Source: Tachypleus tridentatus
Lineage: Eukaryota; Arthropoda; Merostomata; Xiphosura; Limulidae
Assembly (NCBI RefSeq): GCF_004210375.1
Contig: NC_134834.1
Location: 155,081,290-155,145,289, forward strand
Length of the DNA stretch: 64,000 nucleotides
Direction of reading: 5' to 3'
The position numbers and the translations under genes were made by a program. Within the stretch, counting starts at the first letter, position 1. Every line of letters starts with the position of its first letter. Positions 34,112-46,345 of this stretch are shown in pieces. The notes beneath the pieces are model-generated. The model was not told the origin of the DNA and searched no databases. It worked only from the letters and a program-made list of their open reading frames with translations.

Positions 34112-34690
34112 TATTCATTATTTCAGTAGAGACATTGTCCACTTGTCTACAAAGGTACGTATACTGTTTTCATGCTATGTATAAATATTTTCACTGCTCT
34201 TTAAATGTGTTCAATCTGTTTATTTCTCAGGCAACTTCAATCAAATTATCAACTACATAACACTCTCCCCACTTGAGAATGATCGCACTAGTGATCGAAA
34301 CGCCCTACCCGTTTTAAAAATATTTATCCCCACTGTAAATGCTATAACTTGTAACAAAATGATATTTATAAGTAACTCCAAATGAAACTATTAATTATAA
34401 AGTACTTGCATTTCTATATTTCACTTCATTCAACATGATTCAACTACAAACACAGCTCAACAGCAGCACAGTTTCTAGATAATCTCCAGTCTAAACAAAT
34501 ATGTTTTTAGATTTGAATTAAAAAGTTACTTTAAGAACTTGGGGACATTTTCTGACTCTTAAACATACAAGAAGATATTAATACTACTTTTGTGAAATTT
34601 TATTAACACTATTTGTTCCGATTTCTACAAAATCAAACCTGGTACGAAAAATGGTGTTTAGTTTCACTATAATAAACAACTTGTAATTGA
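34112..34690. other. AT-rich DNA with a variant hairpin-core motif
   Basis: TTGAGAATGATCGCACTAGTGATCGAAACG at 34,273-34,302 (given here by position; key parts TTGAGAAT, stem GATC/GATC, GAAACG) resembles the hairpin-core repeat with a different stem. Nothing else recognised. Confidence 0.4.
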
Positions 34691-35016
34691 AACAGGATAC
34701 GCTTTTGATAAGTGGAATTGAAACAGAATAATATTTTGATAAGTGGAAAAAAAATCTGCCATCACGGCTACTTCCAAAAGTTCTAACCCCGATATTTTCA
34801 GAAAAAACTAGTCTAAGCTGCTTAGGTAACCTTCTAGAATGTATTATATCCAATAGACTACTCTTTTTCTGTGAAAAGAATAACCTAATTTCAAACATTC
34901 AAAATCTTCTCATGTAAAGGTCAACATACCATGGCAAATCCAACCAGAATCACTAAATTAATTTTACAAATCGTTTAATGACAATCAGGCAATTTTAGTC
35001 ATATTCCAATACATTA

Positions 35017-35290
35017 GGCCCGGCAAGGCCAAGCGTGTTAAGGCGTGCGACTCGTAATCTGAGGGTCGCGGGTTTGCATCCGCGTCGCGCCAAACATGCT
35101 CGCCCTTTCAGCCGTGGGGGCGTTATAATGTGACGGTCAATCCCACTATTCGTTGGTAAAAGAGTAGCCCAAGAGTTAGCGGTGGGTGGTGATGACTAGC
35201 TGTCTTCCCTCTAGTCTTACACTACTAAATTTGGAACGGATAGCGCAGATAATCCGTGTGTAGTTTTACACAAAATTTAAAAACAAACGA
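35017..35290 (+). mobile_element. SINE family A, left member of a SINE-linker-SINE block
   Basis: GGCCCGGCAAGGCC head, slightly altered B box (GGTTTGCATCC), full body. The left duplication TCCAATACATTA (35,005-35,016) is matched not at its own right end but after the second SINE. Confidence 0.92.
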
Positions 35291-35315
35291 ACTTAACTAA
35301 TTCCTGTGAAAATAC

Positions 35316-35414
35316 CAAATCTGGCTACTCTCTGTAAAAACATTCAAATCTGAGTATTTTCTGTAAAAACACCCAAACCTGGCTGCTTTCTGTAAAGACA
35401 TCAAACCTAGCTAT
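35316..35414. repeat. 29-bp tandem repeat linker, about 3.4 units
   Basis: CAAATCTGGCTACTCTCTGT-type units begin at 35,316, 35,345, 35,374 and 35,402. The array is confined to the linker between two SINEs. Confidence 0.9.
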
Positions 35415-35415
35415 C

Positions 35416-35690
35416 GGTTCGGCATAGCCAGGTGGCTAAGATGCTCGACTCATAATCTGAGGGTCGCAGATTCGAATCACAGTCACACTAAACAGCCGCC
35501 TTTTGAGCCGTGAGGGCATTATAATGTGACGGTCAATCCCACTATTCGTTGGTAAAAGAGTAGCCCAAGAGTTGGCGGTGGGTGGTGATAACTAGCTGCC
35601 TTCCCTCTAGTCTTACACTGCTAAATTATGGATGGCTAGCACAGATAGCCCTCGAGTAGCTTTGTGCGAAATTCAAAAACAAACAAACAA
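35416..35690 (+). mobile_element. SINE family A, right member of a SINE-linker-SINE block
   Basis: GGTTCGGCATAGCC head, full body and AAACAAACAAAC tail. It is followed by TCCGATACATTA (35,691-35,702), the partner of the duplication before the first SINE (11 of 12 bases). Confidence 0.92.
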
Positions 35691-36540
35691 TCCGATACAT
35701 TAAGAAAGCCTTTGACACAGTCTAACATATTTCTATTAAATATCGCCTACACACCACGGTAGCAAAGATTTCAATATTCAGATGTATTTCTAATTTTTTT
35801 AAGAAACTGAACAGCAGTAGTCAAAATAAACATATTATTAAAACCATTCAACATTTCAGCAGAGGTTCCACAAGGCAAAATTCTTTCACCATTCCTCTGC
35901 ATTCTTTGTGTCAATAGCATAGCCTTTCCTCATTTGAAATAAATAATTTTCAGTATGCAAACGATGTTACTCTTTGTAGCGTATCGGACAACTCGCTAAT
36001 AACAACCAATAGTGTTCAAAAATCATCGTTGGTGTAACGATTGGCAGGAGCTGCTTCATCCAATTGAAACTACTAGTATCGTTTTTCGCCAAAGTTTAAA
36101 TATACATTTTTAAAATATCAAGAAAAAATGAAGCTAAAACTAGGTAGTGTCGTAATAAAATTATGTACCTTGGCCAAGTTTCTAGGCATTACTTTCGAAA
36201 GCCGCCTTACTTAGGCCCAATGTTTTATAAACATAAAAATTCTATCAGTAAATGAATTACTCATCTTAAACTCATTGCAGGAAATAGCAAAAGATGTACA
36301 CCTTCTACCACTGTAAACAATTACAAAGCTTATATACGTCCACAATATAGAGTATGGATGTCAAGTCACCTTTAATATGTTCATCAGCATTTTTTAGCAC
36401 GTTGCAACTTTTACGAAACAGAATCCTAAGATTAGTTCCAAGACCTCTAAAATTTTACCCGATTAAATTTATACACAAAACATTTTAACCTGCAATTAGT
36501 CAACGAAAGATTAACAACCTTAGCTTATAAATAATACCGT

Positions 36541-37650
36541 AAAACAAAAACGTGAAACACCTTAACTTCTGGGGTGACATGTTTGGTGAGAGTTTTAAAT
36601 TTAGAACTTTTATATGTGATATTTATATGAATTCGCAGTTTAAAAATTCGAGAAGTCAGGTTTAAATATGTTTTTTAAAGAAGTAATTAAAATGGCTTAC
36701 CTTTGTTGAAAATGTAAGTTAGTGATTTTTTTTACATTCCTACGCTCATGTAAAACTTTGATACAAAACTGTAAATTATTTGTTTTGTTTCAAAAAAATA
36801 TTGTACGCAGTTTCACTGTACTTATAGTCACTGGCTTACCATGATGTAATATGTTATCGAGGTAATAAGAAGGAAAATGAAATATACCACTTATCTTCAA
36901 AGTTGAATAGTCTTATCTGTTTTGCATGACGTTATATTATTAAGCATTAAAAATGGATATGCTTTGATTTTAATTCATCATGTTTGTAATTATGTAAATT
37001 CAAAGTTCTACACGAGTAATTCTCAACTTGGTGGATAGTTCATACAGCGGTTAATTAGATCAGATTTAGGGTGAATGAATACTATCAATTATTTAAAAAA
37101 ATTAAGAAAAAGTGATTAGTTATTATTATTTACTTCACTTGTAGTTTGATGTATAATTACATTATAATAAAGAGTTTTGCATTTTAATTTGGTACTTTTC
37201 CCTTTTTTTTTTCGAACTGAGGGGAATGATGGAAAAGTTTGAGAAACTGTTCACGACCAGTCATGGAGTTCTTATAAAAATGAGCATAATATATTAACAG
37301 TGTAGCGACATTTGTCATTGTTTACAAGTATAAAATCAGCGTTATGGAGCACAAAATGTCTTTTAATTTCTTATCGGTTCTTCTCATTAAAGATTATTCG
37401 GTTTTGCTAAACTAAAAATACTTTTTTCAAAATAATATTATGTTAAAAAAATCCAACTTTACAAAAAAACAGAACACAGTAAAAGATGAATAATCTGAAA
37501 TGCTTATTGTAAATATAATTCTTTATTAGATTAATTCGTACTTTTAAATAAAAATACAATGAAAGTATTTTTTATATCGCATAATATTTCTCTTGCGCAT
37601 TTAAGCAGTATGTATGAGTATATGCAACCGGAAGTGGGCTATCTTTATTA
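36541..37650. other. AT-rich intergenic DNA, nothing recognised
   Basis: No gene or known repeat seen. Confidence 0.5.
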
Positions 37651-37782
37651 ACCTGAAGATGACCTAAGAAGGTCGAAACGTTGTTCTCTACTTTATTTTA
37701 ATAAACATTTTAATACCCATACCAAAGGTCTTGAGATACATTTTTACTTCAAGAGGGTTCCTTGTCATCACGAATTATAGTG
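37651..37782 (+). repeat. Hairpin-core dispersed repeat, copy d (best preserved)
   Basis: AACCTGAAGATGACCTAAG then AAGGTCGAAACGTTGTTC: a GACC/GGTC stem with a TAAGAA loop lies between CTGAAGA and GAAAC. It is followed by TTTTAATACCCATACCA and CAAGAGGGTTCCTTGTCATC. Confidence 0.85.
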
Positions 37783-38128
37783 TTTCTTCGTGTACTGTGT
37801 TATCTGTTTAAACTCCATTATGTCTGAACTTACCTACATTACGCCACTGTTAACGAATCCTAACGAAACTTAAATAAAAATATTATCAGTAGAAGAAACG
37901 ACATTTATTTCACCGAACAGTGCCGTAAGGAAAAAAATACTAATTCCTAATATTGTGAAGATAAAACTATCCAAAAATTTTAATCAGTGTACAGACATTA
38001 TCCATAATTTACAAAAAAAAAACAAAAAAAAACTACTAAAGCTCTGTTAAACTTGAAATATAAAGAACTAAATAACTTGCAGAAACAAAATGAATCTAGA
38101 CAATAAACTTCCCTGCTGTATTCAACTA
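37783..38128. other. AT-rich DNA with poly-A-rich stretch
   Basis: A short + reading with NLKYKELNNLQKQNES-like composition occurs near 38,050-38,095, with no recognisable family. Confidence 0.35.
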
Positions 38129-38260
38129 CGCCTCCCAGTGGCGCAGCGGTATGTCTGCGGACTTACAACGCTAAAAACCGGGTTTCGATACCTGTGGTGT
38201 GCAGAGCACAGATAGCCCATTGTGTAGCTTTGTGCTTAATTCAAAACCAACAACAACAGC
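38129..38260 (+). mobile_element. Short SINE, family B, with perfect 9-bp target duplication
   Basis: GCCTCCCAGTGGCGCAGCGG, GGGTTTCGATACC (B box), GTGGTGTGCAGAGCACAGAT, GTAGCTTTGTGCTTAATTC and a CAAC-rich tail. ATTCAACTA flanks it on both sides (38,120-38,128 and 38,261-38,269). The best family B copy in the window. Confidence 0.95.
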
Positions 38261-38370
38261 ATTCAACTAGACATCTTATGGATTCATACAACGCAACAAC
38301 AATAAAATCAGTAGCAAGAAGGACAAGGAAAACAAGGTCCACTTGCAAATTCTCTTTGTTAACCTAAGAC

Positions 38371-39912
38371 GGGGGTTTCCAAACTTTGTAGACCTGATGG
38401 AGCTTTACATCAGAAAGAAAACTCATTGCGGAGTCTTAATAAAAAAACCCCACTAAAACCAGAAATAATTGGCCACTAGCACCAGATAAAGTTTACTTTA
38501 AACTTTTATAATATAAATTTATTAAAAATATGAATATTTAAAGAAAAATTTTTACTTCTACTTACTTGTTCAAAAATTTCTGCTTGCAAAATTTATATCA
38601 TTAAAAGTTCGGTGTACTTATTTATTTATTAGTGGTTCGGATGGGCTTGCTTTTGTTCACAAAGTAGTTCAATATTTGGAGTTATGCTTGTTACCTGTAA
38701 GCGCAAATCATCTTCAATATTTGACCTGCTTCTAAATTTGGTCTTTGTAGCTGTATGCAATGAAAATATTTGCTCGCAATGATATGTCGTTGGAAAACGC
38801 ATCAAAATTTTCAAAGCTCTGTTACTTATTTCAGGGTATTTAATTCCAAAATTGTTCAATTTCTTCTTACTGAAATTTTGTGTTTAAGTTGTCATCAGTT
38901 GGAATTTCTATAAGCTGTTCGCTCTCTTTCAAGGGCAAATCGTTGGTATTTGCAGAGTCAACAAAGAGATTTTGAATCCACAGTCATTTTTCTAAATGAG
39001 GAGGGAAGTACTCGCCAACAGTTGTACACAAATCAGATATGTGCTGTAAGACTGAAACTTTTTGCATCTTCACTTAAAGAAATTTCATTCATAAGTAAAA
39101 AACAAGTGAGATTTTTGAAGCAGTCAAGTTCTTCCATAAGTATACATTCACCCCAAAGTTTTAACTTGCATTGAAGCGCTTCCATTTTACTCTGAGCTTT
39201 GAAGTGCGTTACCTTGGTACCCTGCATTGTAGCATTCACTTCATTTAGATAGGCAAAACCGTCCGAAAGGTAATCCACTTTCTGTATCCAGCATTTGTCC
39301 CTTGATTTGTATGCAAGTTCAAAATAGCAGATTTTTTTTATCTGACTATCTCCTTTCATTCGTTTCATTACAAGTGCGTGACGATGAAGACAGCAGTGGA
39401 TCTCGTGTTCTTCCATATATAAATCGATCAGTTTAAGTATTTCTTCGCCTCTTGTTTGAGTCGGCAAAGGATTGCAAATTAGCATGCCTTCTTCAAAACT
39501 AGCTTCGTGAATATAGCGAACAAGCAAAAGCAACATCGCATAGCCTGCGAAATCTGTTGTTTCATCCATCTGAAGCGTAAAAGCTGGACTCCTTTTACAC
39601 CGTCTTGTTAACTCCGTTAAACAATTTAATGACATATCCTTGATTATTCGAGAAACCGAGTTGTCAGAGATACTCAACACTATACCACATTAAACACACA
39701 ATCCACTAGGTACATCTTCATTATCTGTCCATGTAAAACCGTATTCAATAAAACTTTCATCATACTTTATTTTCTTTCTTGTTTCAGTATTTCATGCATC
39801 ATCCAGCGTTAAAGTGCTTGCACACGACGATATCGTCGAGGAATTCGTATTAGGCCTAGGCAGATTTTTACTCGTATTAGATTTATTACAGATATTCAGC
39901 CACTTACCCATT
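38371..39912 (-). pseudogene. hAT transposase remnant, ZBED5-like
   Basis: Read on the - strand from ATG at 39,912: MGKWLNICNKSN, then KIKYDESFIEYGFTWT and DNEDVPSGLCV (start of the BED finger, mostly deleted). LQMDETTDFAGYAMLLLLVR (first Asp, about 39,550) follows, then HRHALVMKRM and QKVDYLSDGFAYLNEVNATM with an internal deletion between them. The C-terminus is PTTYHCEQIF (catalytic Glu) and NIEDDLRLQV, ending near 38,629. A hAT-like terminus GGGGGTTTCCAAACTT lies at 38,371; the other terminus was not found. Related vertebrate genes are called ZBED5 or FAM200. Truncated and frameshifted, so inactive. Confidence 0.85.
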
Positions 39913-40082
39913 ATAAGGGTGACAACTAATTATTAATTTGTCTAAAAAACGTATTTTTGGCACATCAAAAGAATTTTCACGGACACAAAATCGCTTCTTA
40001 ATGAAAACTCGTTCAAGCACTCGAATTTTATCATCATACTGTGACATCCTGACCTAAGATCAGTGTTACTATAACAAGTTTC

Positions 40083-40353
40083 TTTGTTTTTGTTTTTCGC
40101 ACAAAGCTACTCGAGGGCTATCTGTGCTAGCCGTCCCTAATTTAGCAGTGTAAGACTAGAGGGAAGACAGCTAGTCATCACCACCTGCCGCCAACTCTTG
40201 GGCTACTCTTTTACAAACGAATAGTGGGATTGACCGTCACATTATAACGTCCCCACGGCTGAAAGGGCGAGCACGTTTGGTGCGACGGGGATGCGAACCC
40301 GCGACCCTCAGATTACGTGTCGCACGCTTTAACACGCTTGGCCATGCCGGTCC
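40083..40353 (-). mobile_element. SINE family A, full length
   Basis: - strand copy from GGACCGGCATGGCC (40,353) to the tail at 40,083. ATAACAA occurs on both sides (about 40,070 and 40,358), a plausible duplication. Confidence 0.9.
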
Positions 40354-40814
40354 TACCATAACAAAGAAATAAAGATTTATGGAATAAAGGTTAGGCCGCT
40401 AGAATATGTTTTTCTAAAGAAAAAAGGGAAATCTATTATGTTTACATTTTTTTTGGTTTTTTAACAGAATTTTTAAAGTCAAATAACAAAATATTAAGCC
40501 AGATCTGACGTGCGTCTAAATCTCGAACCAAATGAAACATGACGTTATAGAGCTCATTGGCACCAAGTTTATTTAATTAAACTACAACGAATATAACCTA
40601 ACCTAACAATTACCAATTATAACTGTCATAAATATAATTATACTTCAAATAAATATACTTTGAAATTGAAACAATTGATACTGCATCTAATTGCATCACA
40701 ATGTTTCAAATTTGGACAAGTTTCAGCTATGATATCATGTTTCATTTCTTTCGAGATTTGGCCGCTAATCCAGATCTGGCTTTTAAAAGACAGGTGGCAT
40801 TACTACCCAGGGTT
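40354..40814. other. AT-rich DNA between SINE and hAT remnant
   Basis: Nothing recognised. Confidence 0.5.
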
Positions 40815-40977
40815 TAGGGTTGCCAGATGATTTTCTTGGATTTTACCAAATAAGTTTCTAAAATCTACCGACAATTCTTGGATTTTACCAAGTTGAACAA
40901 CAAATAACATATAACTAACCTTATGTTATTAAAAACTTGGTGTTTTTCTTCTTCAATGGTATGCAATTTAGTTTCCT

Positions 40978-43175
40978 TCATTTTTTGCACAATTTTTCAG
41001 ACGGTTGCCATTCTTTACATGTCGTGTTATCTGAAAGATTCTTGCCATATAATAAGGCATTTAATGTTTCCGCACTTAGCTTGGAATAATTTTTTACCTT
41101 TACATTGTTTACAAAAGAGAACAGCCTTTCTGCTGCAGCTGAAGAATAAGGCAATGATAGTATGTTTATCATTAATTTGGAAATAATTGGAAACGAAATT
41201 TGTCTCCACATTTTTTCTGAACAATAGAATACCGGTATTTTTCTGGTTCTGAAACTTCATTCTCTTGTAAAGTTAACTTTCGCCATTGTCTATTGATATC
41301 TTCATACTTTTTTTACTCAATAATATTAGGAAATTTTATGGCCAATGATATAATTGAATGTAGTTGTCTTTGACACATATTTTCTGGATCTAAAGCTTCA
41401 AATAGCTGTAAATACGTGAATATACCAGATGATACAAACAGTTTGTACATTTTCTTGCTTAGTTTGACATGAAACTTCAATGTCTTCATCTGAAATTCTT
41501 CGAGTTCTTTGGTTTGGATTTTGGAAGAATATTCTAAAAAGATACTTTATTTCTTGCTCCACGATATATTTCACTTGAGGGAAGGTAAAATGAAGGATTA
41601 TTGACATTAACCTTCGATATATCTGAACCTTTTAGTACTTCTCTTTTAATAAAATTTCCAAGGATACCTTTCATACTACTATTGATGAAAGCACGTGGTT
41701 TACGAATTCTGAAGCTCTCAGCTTGAAACTCTAAATTCATTTTATTTACATATGACAGAATAAAAGTTAGATATGCAAAGTACATTTTTACAATTGGATT
41801 CTATAAACCTTTTAGTATTGTAGATGCTAAAGTCATCCCATATTCTAATGCCGCTGAAGTAAGACAAGTGCTGGCCATTGATTCAGTAGTCTTTCTACCA
41901 CTTCCTGAAGTGATAACCATCGAGTACAGCTATGATGTAAAATCTCTTTAGAATCAGTTAGATAATCTCTTTGGGCTGTTTGACAAATATGAATAAGTAT
42001 TTCTAGTCAGCTCCTCTAAGAAAGTTCAGAACATACATAGGATGCACATAAATGCATTGAATGGCTTGTTTGTTTGTTTGTTTTGTAATTTCACGCAAAG
42101 CTACACGAGGGCTATCTACACTAGCCGTCCCTAATTTAGCAGTGTAAGACAAGAGAGAAGGCAGCTTGTCATCATCACCCAACTCTTGGGCTACTCTTTT
42201 ATCAACGAACAGTGGGATTAACCTAATATTATAATGCCCCCACGGCTGAAAGAGCGAACATGTTTGATGGGATGTGGATTCGAACCTGCGACCCTCAGAT
42301 TACGAGTCGAATGCCTTAACCACCTGGCTACGCCAGGCCTCATTGAATGGCACACACAACCTTGTACAAAGAAATATGGCACTTTCTGCTTTAGAAGACT
42401 TTGAATACTACTTTATGACCCCATCATTACGCTTGCATAGCCTGTCAGGTTTTTAAATGGGATTCCATGTTTTTCAAAACAATTCACTATGGAATTGAAA
42501 ATGTCATGGTCAGCACAGCAGTTGATTTTCAAAAGAGTTACAAAGTTGTCAACTGTTTCTTGAAAATGGCTATCATTCTAGCTATTAGAAAAAGTTGCTT
42601 TTTTGTAGATACATCTGTATATTCATCAATAATTAATGAAAAGTTAATATTCTTTAATTGTGCTTCAAGAATTCCCGACTACTCCTCACCAATTACATTA
42701 CAAAAAATAGCTGTTTCTTTAGTTCTTGCACATTTAATTCCCTTAGCAATTTTAGAATCAGGGCATGCATTAGATAGAAAGCCTGGAAAATGATCTAGTA
42801 TTGAAATGGGGAGATTGTGTTCTGCCACAAACGCACACATTTTCAGTTCAGTGGAAGCCACTTGAAACATGCTATATGAAGAAGTAGAAGGCCGTAAGAA
42901 ATAAGTCTGGGCGCTTGCTTTAATATTTTTAAAATGTTTTTCATTGTCAAGATGTTTCTCAAGTATGGTAAACTCCCAGATAAGTCACAAATGTATATTT
43001 TACAAAATGACTTATTTAAGTTTTTCGAATTTCGACTAAAAGAACTAAACTTGGATCATTGAGCCATTTTTGTGGCAACTGACGTTTCTGTTTCATAACT
43101 AGGCTTATGAAGGCTTAATGTCTTGCATGGACTTTCTACTAAATCATTATCCTTATCGCTACTTTCCTCAGCCAT
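40978..43175 (-). pseudogene. hAT transposase remnant
   Basis: ATG at 43,175 opens MAEESSDKDNDLVESPCKTL, with a stop after about 39 codons. A decayed zinc-finger region follows. FSLIIDEYTDVSTKKQLFLI (first catalytic Asp, about 42,600-42,650) lies in the region also read as a + frame. Further on are GILGNFIKREVLKGSDI (about 41,640), and the C-terminal dimerisation block LPYSSAAAERLFSFVNNVKV (about 41,100-41,160) with TLNALL. The order and spacing fit a full-length hAT transposase, but stops, frameshifts and a SINE break it. Not the same lineage as the elements at 31,076 or 38,371. Confidence 0.8.
42066..42340 (-). mobile_element. SINE family A with perfect 11-bp target duplication, inside a hAT element
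   Basis: CATTGAATGGC flanks it exactly (42,055-42,065 and 42,341-42,351). - strand copy from GGCCTGGCGTAGCC to a (GTTT)n-complement tail. Confidence 0.96.
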
Positions 43176-43575
43176 TATGATCTATGAGTTAGGTTAAATG
43201 TAAATTAAATAAAATTATAAAAATTAAGCAAAACAAAAGTTGAAAATTAAACAATGCATGACACTGTAAACGAATACTGACACTCATGAGTTACAACTCA
43301 CGAAATCACAACAATAGCTCCAGTGTATCAAAACAAGACTAAAAGAATCACCGGTGGATCATCATTGTCTGAAACTACGTTGCGCTTGCACAATAAGGCA
43401 TTATGGAGCATATTTAATCACTTAGATATAAAACTCGCCCTTATAAAGCATTATCACAAGGTCAAATTTCACGTAAAGGAGGCAATAAACTTGAAAATCT
43501 TTTATTGGCCATGTAACAGGTAAATTAGCAAAAGTTACCAAATTTGGTAAAATTTACCAAAAGACGGCAACCTTG

Positions 43576-44125
43576 ACGGCTTGTGTTGACCGATGTTTCA
43601 TACGAAAGTTACTAGGCATCTCCAATGACGCATGCGATTTTGAGGTGGGGCCATATTGTTACTAACATTAGGTTGTAGAGTAACAGTATACGTTAATTTT
43701 TTGCTAGTACCAAGTATAGTAAAGTTTAACAATAACTAAAGTTAAAAATATACACAAGTTACACTGTTAATTTATTTCTTTATCGAATATAGGCGTACTT
43801 AATAAAGGCCTAAATTCATGTTAAGCCTAAGGTAAGAGGGCTTACAGACTATAGTGTCTCGGATTAGAATTATTTTCTGTTATACTAGAAATCCGCTGTT
43901 TCAAGAAGTAATATTGCAATAAAGACACTAATTTGACCGTATATGTTTTAGAGGATGTTTGGTATTATATGTATTGTACGTTGTACAGTTATCAATTACC
44001 GTACATTTGATGTAGCAATATATTGTCATATTTGAAATTTATTACTGTCCTAATTAATCTTATGTCATATTCTTAAAAGTATATTAGTTTAAATTTATAA
44101 ATTATTTTTAAAGTGTAAAGGCGTC
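43576..44125. other. AT-rich DNA, nothing recognised
   Basis: No gene or known repeat seen. Confidence 0.45.
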
Positions 44126-44235
44126 GGGTTATCCTGCAGATGACATAAGAAGGTCGAAACGTTGTTCTGTGCTTAATTAGTAAAAGTTTTAACACCCATA
44201 CCAGCCATTCTTAGATACATTATTAGAAACATCAT
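44126..44235 (+). repeat. Hairpin-core dispersed repeat, copy e
   Basis: CCTGCAGATGACATAAGAAGG then TCGAAACGTTGTTCTGTGC and TTTTAACACCCATACCAGCC. One stem base pair is lost. Confidence 0.8.
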
Positions 44236-46069
44236 CTTTCGCGATCCGATTCACTCAGACAAGGCCATGTAATATTACGACAAGTTGTGAATCATAGTAG
44301 TAACATTTGCGCTCTAATATACTTTAAGGAGTACATGTTACATTATGTGAACCGTTAATTCAAGTAACTGGATAACATTTATACTTTAATAAATACTAAG
44401 ATGGTTGCTACGTTTACGTAGACCGATAAAGTCTCTAGTAACACCGTATAGTTTGAGAACCTAAACAGACTCGCATTTCTTGTTAAATGGTCGTTTTCCG
44501 TTAGGCCTAATTTGATCATTTTTAATATGCCCATAAGATACATTCCTTTATTGTCAGAGTACTGAACTTATCATATAGCTTGAAGTGTATCTAAAAGTAA
44601 TCATAATGATAATGGATAATTATTACCAAAATAAGGATAACTGTTCTATTGGCCAACAATTATGATAAGATAAGACGTTTGTAGGCCTGTCTTGTACAAA
44701 AACTAAAACTATCTTAATTTAACACGTGTATGTCTGTGTAAATGTATATACATATATTAGTTGGTTATAACTCAAAAACAAGCCGAAACAGAAACAAATT
44801 AAACAAAAAATGATGCATCAACTGGAAAGATCCTAGAATATATGCTACAATTGTGGGATTATAAAATGTACCGTAGGTTTTGGGGGTGACTCCGAAATAC
44901 GACCTACATTGTGGTGGGGATACACCTTCTACCAGTGTTAACCTGCATTCGTCAGTCTCACATAAGATATAAAGAGTAGCAATAGATATATAATTAGAAA
45001 TAAAAATTAGGAGAGTGAAATGTGGGTGCTCAAGCCCAGAATGCTCTACATTTATATCACCATTTACTGCCTACAGACGTTTGTGGGAAGGTGACTGCTC
45101 TCCCAAGTAAAGAATTATTTGAAATAAAGAATAAAAAAAAAATAATAAAAGAAAGGTGTAGGTAAGATGAAACTTGTCTCTTCTTGTTAGTTTTCCAGCC
45201 CATAATATGGTAGAAAGGCACAACCAACTTCACTATTTCTGAATATATAAATGAAAGCCTTTTGCTTTTTCAAACACACGACGATAATTTAGGCACCCTT
45301 TGGTTCGGTACTGATTTTTTAGGTCATTGAGGAATTGGACAGGATCAAATACATTTTTGACTATTTCTTTTTAATTAGGCACACTAGGACTCTTATTCCT
45401 CTCTTAAAAAGTTGCCGGGTCTTATCTTCCATTGACTTAAAAAGTATAGCGCTTAAGTCGTGAGATATTAATAAGCTGATACAAACAAATATCGTGATTT
45501 TTTATTTTATAAGCTTTTAAAAACTTGTAAGACGTGGAAGTAATTTAAATGAAAATTGCTCATGAATAGACTACTTGCTCCAATAAGTGTATCATCAAGT
45601 GCTGTCGCTCCACGACGCTTTTATCTTCTTTCTCTTCTATCATTGCTACACTTTCTCTAAATCAGAACTATCTATGTTTTGAGTGGTCCACGAACGCTTT
45701 TATGTTTTGCTTACACTTAAAACTCATTCTTTTATTAATCTTGATAAAACTGACAACAGAATTCACATCCAGAAGAACACACAAGGGAAGTGTGATATAC
45801 AATGCTCTTAGCTACATCAAATTTCACAGTGCTAAAATAGTCGCGAAAAGGTATCCTTTCATAACAAAATTAATTTTCACAGAATTTTTGGCATCCCTTG
45901 TTATCAGCATGGCTTAAGATGTCTTTCATTTGTACTCAAATCACGTATATAGTTAGAAAACACACACGTATGAGATAAATGTACCGTCATTTCTTTCATC
46001 TTTAGTTATCTGAATTAAGTAACCATGAAACAAAGTATTTAGGTCTAGCACAATGATTCAATTGAAAAT
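44236..46069. other. AT-rich intergenic DNA, nothing recognised
   Basis: Short frames only (for example 45,702-45,917 +), with no family features. Confidence 0.45.
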
Positions 46070-46345
46070 CAATTTCTTAACGCCACAACAGAGTGTGGTA
46101 TGTATCACACAACCCGCAACAACTGGTATTCATACACAATGTTTCTTAACGCTACAACAGTTTCTGGTATGTAGTGTACAACCCACTCCTACTAGTTGTC
46201 ACAGACAATGTTTCTATAGGTTACAACAGTATGTGGCGTAAATTATACCACCAACTCCTGTAAGCAGTCACAGACAACGTTTCTTTAGGTTACAACAGTC
46301 TGTGGTATGCGATATACAACCCAATCCTGCTGTTAAGAATAAAAC
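46070..46345 (+). repeat. 69-bp tandem repeat, four units, codon-multiple length
   Basis: TTTCTTAAC/TTTCTATAGG anchors recur at 46,073, 46,142, 46,211 and 46,280 (period 69). Units diverge by roughly a quarter but keep ACAACAG and the 69-bp spacing. One + frame is open through three units (46,053-46,241), giving 23-residue repeats with conserved Cys, LQQ and QP positions. A single substitution makes TAA in the third unit and the frame resumes after it to about 46,401. No ATG context, signal sequence or splice pattern confirms a gene. Confidence 0.85.

Larger units (their letters stand above)
34691..36540 (+). pseudogene. Decayed Jockey-type LINE reverse transcriptase split by a SINE block
   Basis: + strand blocks follow a non-LTR reverse transcriptase: LSCLGNLLECIISNRLLFFC (about 34,811-34,870), VIFQYI just before the insertion (34,999-35,016) and KKAFDTV just after it (35,703), VPQGKILSPFLCIL (about 35,865), and the active-site region reading YANDVT at 35,954-35,971 (family YADD, so one Asp is replaced by Asn). 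NDWQELL-like and LAKFLGITFES (about 36,172) thumb blocks follow, then LVPRPLKFYPIKFIHK at 36,430. Stops are frequent. The coding strand is cut by the 674-bp block at 35,017-35,690. It resembles a different LINE lineage from the copy at 51,395. Confidence 0.8.
40815..43575 (-). mobile_element. Third hAT element, decayed
   Basis: Short imperfect termini TAGGGTTGCC (40,815) and GGCAACCTTG (43,566-43,575) bracket a - strand transposase pseudogene. The flanking 8-mers do not match, so the target duplication has decayed or the ends are misplaced. A SINE is inserted at 42,066-42,340. Confidence 0.7.

Noticed and set aside
37651-37690. Active hammerhead ribozyme in the hairpin-core repeat
   Set aside because: The CTGANGA and GAAAC core strings are present, but one extra base precedes the stem and I could not find pairing for stems I and III or a cleavage site. 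Kept only as a structural resemblance.
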